Shown here in pieces: positions 61,152-64,000 of a stretch of DNA of 64,000 bases (the first letter of the stretch is position 1; each line of letters starts with the position of its first letter). This DNA is from Microlunatus speluncae (lineage in GTDB: Bacteria; Actinomycetota; Actinomycetes; Propionibacteriales; Propionibacteriaceae): contig NZ_VKCZ01000019.1 in the NCBI RefSeq assembly GCF_009299835.1, forward strand, positions 558,001 to 622,000. Direction: 5' to 3'. The notes beneath the pieces were generated by a model, which did not search any database, was not told the origin of the DNA, and was given only the letters and a program-made list of their open reading frames with translations. The translations under genes were made by a program, and so were the position numbers.

Positions 61152-62060
61152 TCAGCCAGACGACCGTTTGATGAACGGCCAGGAGTTCCCTTCATCGGGC
61201 AAGTCGTTGCCAGTGAAGCTGGCATAGTTCGCCTCGACGAATGTGACGATGTCGAGGTAGTCCTTGCGGACGGGCAGGCTTTCCCATGCCGGCGCCGACC
61301 CCGGCCGGGGATAGATCCTGACGGCGTCACGAAGCACGATATTCTCCGGCCGCGGCAACTCTGGCGCGTAGACGACGACGCCGACTAGGTCGGCGATCCG
61401 GATGTGCGTTACGAGGGTGAGTTCGATGAGCCTCTGCATATCGCCGAGGTGATCCGGTGAGCAGAGCGCTGCGTCCGCCGACTTCTGCACCCAGTCGAAG
61501 ACGCCATTCTGTTTTTCCGAGCGGAAGAGGTGGACGGCGAATCCGGAGGGGACGCCGGTCGCCAATCCGTGGCGGGCTGGCGCGTTGACGAGCAGCCGGA
61601 ACGGCTGCGACACGTTGAGGTTGATCGCGGTCTTCGCGAACCACCGGGCGAGGGTCAGCGCATCGTCGCCAGATATGGGTCCCTGCCGAGGATCCAGGGT
61701 GAGGAGCGGAGTGACTGCGACCTCGAGAGCGGACATCCAGCCGTTATTGCAGTCGGCGCACACCTCGCCGTTGAAGTGCGCGCGTAGTGGACGCTCACCG
61801 CGCTCGGAGGCGACCACGCCGCCAAGCGGAAGGCTGGCCCGGATCGGGTGGACCCGTTCATCCATCGCATTGTGATGCCGGAGGAGCCATTGGGGGAAGA
61901 TGTGCTCCTTCGACCTCTTGCTTGCCGTGCGATCGCAGAACCAGCAGAACGGGACGGGCTCGACCACGCGGTGGGCGAGACTGTTCCCGGTCTCCATTAG
62001 GTTGCGGTCGAACTTCCGGCGGTCGGAGACAGGCGCGGTCGGATCTTGATCTTCTATCAT
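61152..62060 (-). CDS. HNH-endonuclease-like zinc protein
   Basis: A 302-residue protein. Near the N-terminus CWFCDRTASKRSKEHIFPQW combines a CxxC knuckle with an EHIFP motif, and residues about 98-108 read VCADCNNGWMS, the second CxxCN knuckle. This CxxC...EH(I/V)xP...CxxCN arrangement is that of McrA/HNH-type nucleases. The C-terminal two-thirds are unassigned. HNH proteins of this kind occur as defence or toxin effectors. It is the last gene of a three-gene minus-strand unit with a frameshifted gene and an RHH-YfbU protein, 147 bp after the former. Confidence 0.65.
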   Translation of the reverse strand: MIEDQDPTAPVSDRRKFDRNLMETGNSLAHRVVEPVPFCWFCDRTASKRSKEHIFPQWLLRHHNAMDERVHPIRASLPLGGVVASERGERPLRAHFNGEVCADCNNGWMSALEVAVTPLLTLDPRQGPISGDDALTLARWFAKTAINLNVSQPFRLLVNAPARHGLATGVPSGFAVHLFRSEKQNGVFDWVQKSADAALCSPDHLGDMQRLIELTLVTHIRIADLVGVVVYAPELPRPENIVLRDAVRIYPRPGSAPAWESLPVRKDYLDIVTFVEANYASFTGNDLPDEGNSWPFIKRSSG

Positions 62061-62207
62061 CGCGTCTCCCGTGACGGTGTGAATGGCGCCCTCGTCCGCG
62101 ATATCGCGAAGAGCTGCTCGTGGGTTCGCTGACCGCCGAATCGAACCTCGCGTCGTCGATCCAGAAGTGCTTGCTTGTGGTCCGCTGGCCCCGCACCTCG
62201 GCGCGGT

Positions 62208-62545
62208 TCAGACGCTGGCCAGATCGGGGTGGGCCGCCGGGCGAGCGTAGAGGACGTCCCTGAGGAGGTCAGCCGCGAGGAACCCCGCCCGGTACACGGC
62301 AACAAGGTACTCCTTCTTTTCACGGGGCTCTCGGCAACCTCCTTCCATGCGCTCTTCACCGCGGAGCCGATCTGCGAGGTTGTCATCGGCCGCAGTCGGC
62401 TCAGGACGAGGCCGTCCGGCAACTGGTCCGCGAGGCGGTGCCGGTCCCCGAGGATCGTCCACTCGAGGTACGAGACGGAGCAGGTGATCCCACCGATCCG
62501 GGCGAGGTAGTTCGTGTCGGGGAGCCCGGCGCGTGATCTGGGCAT
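62208..62545 (-). pseudogene. Hypothetical gene broken by one-base frameshift in an A-run
   Basis: The frame from ATG 62545 reads MPRSRAGLPDTNYLARIGGI to SAVKSAWKEVAESPVK, then turns into nonsense. One base over, the sequence continues as KEYLVAVYRAGFLAADLLRD and ends DLASV at a TGA (62208). Adding one A to the four-A run (TTTT on the plus strand, 62317-62320) restores a 112-residue protein. Start is two bases after the stop of the YfbU gene, so it belongs to the same operon. It may be a true mutation, phase variation or a sequencing error. Family unknown. Confidence 0.65.
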
Positions 62546-62547
62546 GC

Positions 62548-63321
62548 TCAGTCCTCGGCTGCACGACGGTCGGCCAGGTGGACACGAGCCTCGGAGATCC
62601 GTACGAGCTCGTCCTCGCTTAGCAGATGGTCGAGGCGGTTGGAACCACGCTTGCGGCCGTCCACGATGCGCCGGTACTCCGCGAGCATGCGCAGGTAGGT
62701 GTCGAGCATCAGAGAGTGCGAGTTCCCGTCGTCGTTGCGCTCGATCTGGGGCTGCAGCTCGGTCCACCGTTCGCCGTCGCGCATGAGGAACTTCACGTAG
62801 CTCGCCATGTGACCCTCGAGCGCGTCGTTGTGGTCGAAGCCCATGAACTCGAGCTCGTAGACGAGCTGGTCAGCGAGCTCGACGCCCGCCTTGCGGAGGT
62901 GGTCGATGCTGTAGGTGCAGATACGGAACATGTCCAGGATGTCCTTCACCCGACCGCAGGCCCGCTTCGACAGCTCGGCCTTGAACCCCGCGGTCTCGTA
63001 CCAGTACTCGCCGGTGTAACCCTCCTCGACGATCGTCGCTCGCATGAGCTGGTAGTCAAGGTCGCCATCCACGTCATTGGCGTCCTGCGGTAGCACTCGC
63101 GCCAGGATCCGATGCAGCAGCGAGAGCATCTGCCGGTCGGCGATGCGCATGCTCTCGGCCGGCGGCTCGTCGCCGTGCTTCAACTCCTGCTCGTGGACGG
63201 GGACAACCGCCTCCATGAGCAGGTCGCGGACGTACTCGCTCACCGAGACGCCCTGGTCCTCCGCCAGTTCCCTCAACTGGGCGCGGACCCGGTCGTCGAC
63301 CCTGATATTCAAGACAGCCAT
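62548..63321 (-). CDS. Ribbon-helix-helix protein fused to a YfbU domain
   Basis: A 257-residue protein. Residues 1-45 (MAVLNIRVDDRVRAQLRELA, then VSVSEYVRDLLMEAV) are a CopG/Arc-like ribbon-helix-helix DNA-binding domain. Residues about 75-250 match YfbU: IADRQMLSLLHRIL, LMRATIVEEGYTGEYWYE, VKDILDMFRICTYSI, FMGFDHNDALEGHMASYVKF. E. coli YfbU has no settled function. The fusion suggests an autoregulator, as in toxin-antitoxin operons. The ATG at 63321 has AGGAGG seven bases upstream. First gene of the three-gene minus-strand unit, facing an XRE/ImmA-type gene across a shared operator. Confidence 0.82.
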   Translation of the reverse strand: MAVLNIRVDDRVRAQLRELAEDQGVSVSEYVRDLLMEAVVPVHEQELKHGDEPPAESMRIADRQMLSLLHRILARVLPQDANDVDGDLDYQLMRATIVEEGYTGEYWYETAGFKAELSKRACGRVKDILDMFRICTYSIDHLRKAGVELADQLVYELEFMGFDHNDALEGHMASYVKFLMRDGERWTELQPQIERNDDGNSHSLMLDTYLRMLAEYRRIVDGRKRGSNRLDHLLSEDELVRISEARVHLADRRAAED

Positions 63322-63339
63322 GCTAAGTCCTCCTGACAC

Positions 63340-63370
63340 TGTATGACACACAGCGTAGCACTGTCATACA
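63340..63370. promoter_or_regulatory. Perfect 9-bp inverted repeat in the divergent promoter region
   Basis: TGTATGACA (63340-63348) and TGTCATACA (63362-63370) are exact reverse complements with a 13-bp spacer, centre-to-centre about two helical turns. The site lies 19 bp before the RHH-YfbU start and 90 bp before the XRE/ImmA-type start. It is a likely operator for the RHH protein, the XRE protein or both. Confidence 0.7.
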
Positions 63371-63460
63371 TTTGAATGAATGCAGACTCAGCGAAGCTGC
63401 GAGAATATTTCCGCAGATCGAATGTAGAACTTGGTGGTCGTGTTGGGTAGGATTGCAGGC

Positions 63461-64000
63461 ATGTCGTTACTCAACGCGACCGAGGGGCCAGGTCGCATCC
63501 TGCTAGGCACTGTGCGCATTGCGCGGGGTATGACGCAGGGTGAACTCGCCAAGGAGGCCGGTATCTCTCAAGGGGTGCTGTCGAAGTCGGAGAGCGGGGC
63601 GATCCCGCTTGATGCGAAGAGGCTGGCGACACTGGCGGGAGTTCTGGGTGTTCCGAAGGAGTTGATCGCAACCCCCGTCTCCGAGATCGGTTCATCCCCC
63701 TATGTATTCCACCGCAAACGTTCGACACTTCCAGTGTCGAAGGCCAATCAGCTGCGTGCTGAGCTTGATCTCATCCACATCCAGGTTGCAGGAATACTGC
63801 GAGAGCAATCCTCTGAAGTTCGACTCCCACGCTTGCCGCTGCCGGAGGATGGCTACGACAGCCCAGAGGACATTGCGCGGAAGGTGCGGCTAGCTCTCGG
63901 AATGTCAGGTGGTCCGGCATTGCACCTGGCAGGTGTCCTCGAACAGGCCGGCGTGGTGGTTGTGTCTCGTTCTCTCGGATCGTCTCGAATCGACGCGATA
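63461..64000 (+). CDS. XRE-family regulator, probable ImmA/IrrE-type fusion, 3' end outside window
   Basis: The first 180 codons of a protein open to the end of the window. Residues about 15-65 are an XRE helix-turn-helix (ILLGTVRIARGMTQGELAKE, GISQGVLSKSESGAIPL). Then comes a linker with SSPYVFHRKRSTLPVSKANQ, and from about residue 130 EDIARKVRLALGMSGGPALH, LAGVLEQAGVVVVSRSLGSS, the usual entry into ImmA/IrrE metalloprotease domains. The HEXXH motif would lie beyond the window. Such fusions control mobile elements, toxins and stress genes by cleaving or binding repressors. Start ATG 63461, divergent from RHH-YfbU. Confidence 0.8.
   Translation, partial: MSLLNATEGPGRILLGTVRIARGMTQGELAKEAGISQGVLSKSESGAIPLDAKRLATLAGVLGVPKELIATPVSEIGSSPYVFHRKRSTLPVSKANQLRAELDLIHIQVAGILREQSSEVRLPRLPLPEDGYDSPEDIARKVRLALGMSGGPALHLAGVLEQAGVVVVSRSLGSSRIDAI

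Noticed and set aside
17400..64000. CRISPR array or rRNA operon
   Set aside because: No regularly spaced short repeats and no rRNA-like sequence were seen; the only long repeat is the NRPS duplication.

Overview
The window is high-GC actinobacterial DNA. The left flank (1-17.7 kb) carries ordinary chromosomal genes (thymidine phosphorylase, a fumarylacetoacetase-family gene beside gltX, a DtxR/IdeR-type iron box, Tat-type signal sequences, GTG starts and 4-bp overlaps). The style suggests a Propionibacteriales-like organism, but that placement is inference. From about 19.9 kb to 54.6 kb the base composition falls visibly and AT-rich codons become common, as expected for acquired DNA.

Layout. 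1-7.6 kb: housekeeping genes, an iron-regulated siderophore-interacting protein, a NUDIX hydrolase, an SDR and a secreted propeller protein. 8.1-16.2 kb: a minus-strand operon for a family-5 (Dpp/Opp-type) ABC importer plus a secreted sialidase-fold/CBM-like protein. 16.4-17.7 kb: a VanW protein, tRNA-Gln(CTG), tRNA-Glu(CTC) and a strong hairpin terminator. 17.7-20.1 kb: a tyrosine integrase, an AlpA-like HTH protein, a small hypothetical gene and a broken remnant, i.e. the decayed end of an integrative element at tRNA-Glu. 20.2-52.9 kb: a hybrid NRPS-PKS biosynthetic locus. 53.2-58.2 kb: a DUF6271-like gene, a decayed ABC exporter and UDP-galactopyranose mutase. 58.2-60.4 kb: AAA+ and IS256-family wreckage. 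60.5-64 kb: small hypothetical genes, then an HNH-like gene, a frameshifted gene and an RHH-YfbU gene, divergent from an XRE/ImmA-type regulator across a perfect inverted repeat.

The central locus is the main interest. It encodes a heterodimeric ABC exporter; a TrmH/TsnR-like rRNA methyltransferase (possible self-resistance); three putative Fe(II) oxygenases (PhyH, JmjC/cupin, SyrP-like TauD); a free condensation domain; an MbtH-A-T fusion with an aspartate-like pocket; a free carrier protein on the opposite strand; a 2747-residue A-T-C-A-T-C-A-T synthetase; a KS-AT-ACP-aminotransferase-C protein that should build a beta-amino acyl unit from malonate; two type II thioesterases; a free MbtH; an Sfp-type PPTase and a methyltransferase. 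No terminal TE domain is present and the last C domain has no A-T partner in cis, so the end of the pathway probably works in trans. The likely product is a small hybrid peptide containing a beta-amino acid and perhaps beta-hydroxyaspartate. I do not recognise the cluster as a known pathway.

The most striking sequence feature is a 2736-bp direct repeat inside the large NRPS gene (33115-35850 and 36268-39003, offset 3153 bp, in frame). It shows no difference in any stretch I compared. Both ends of each copy fall inside A domains, so that only the substrate-pocket segments differ: a natural A-subdomain exchange or module duplication, apparently very recent.
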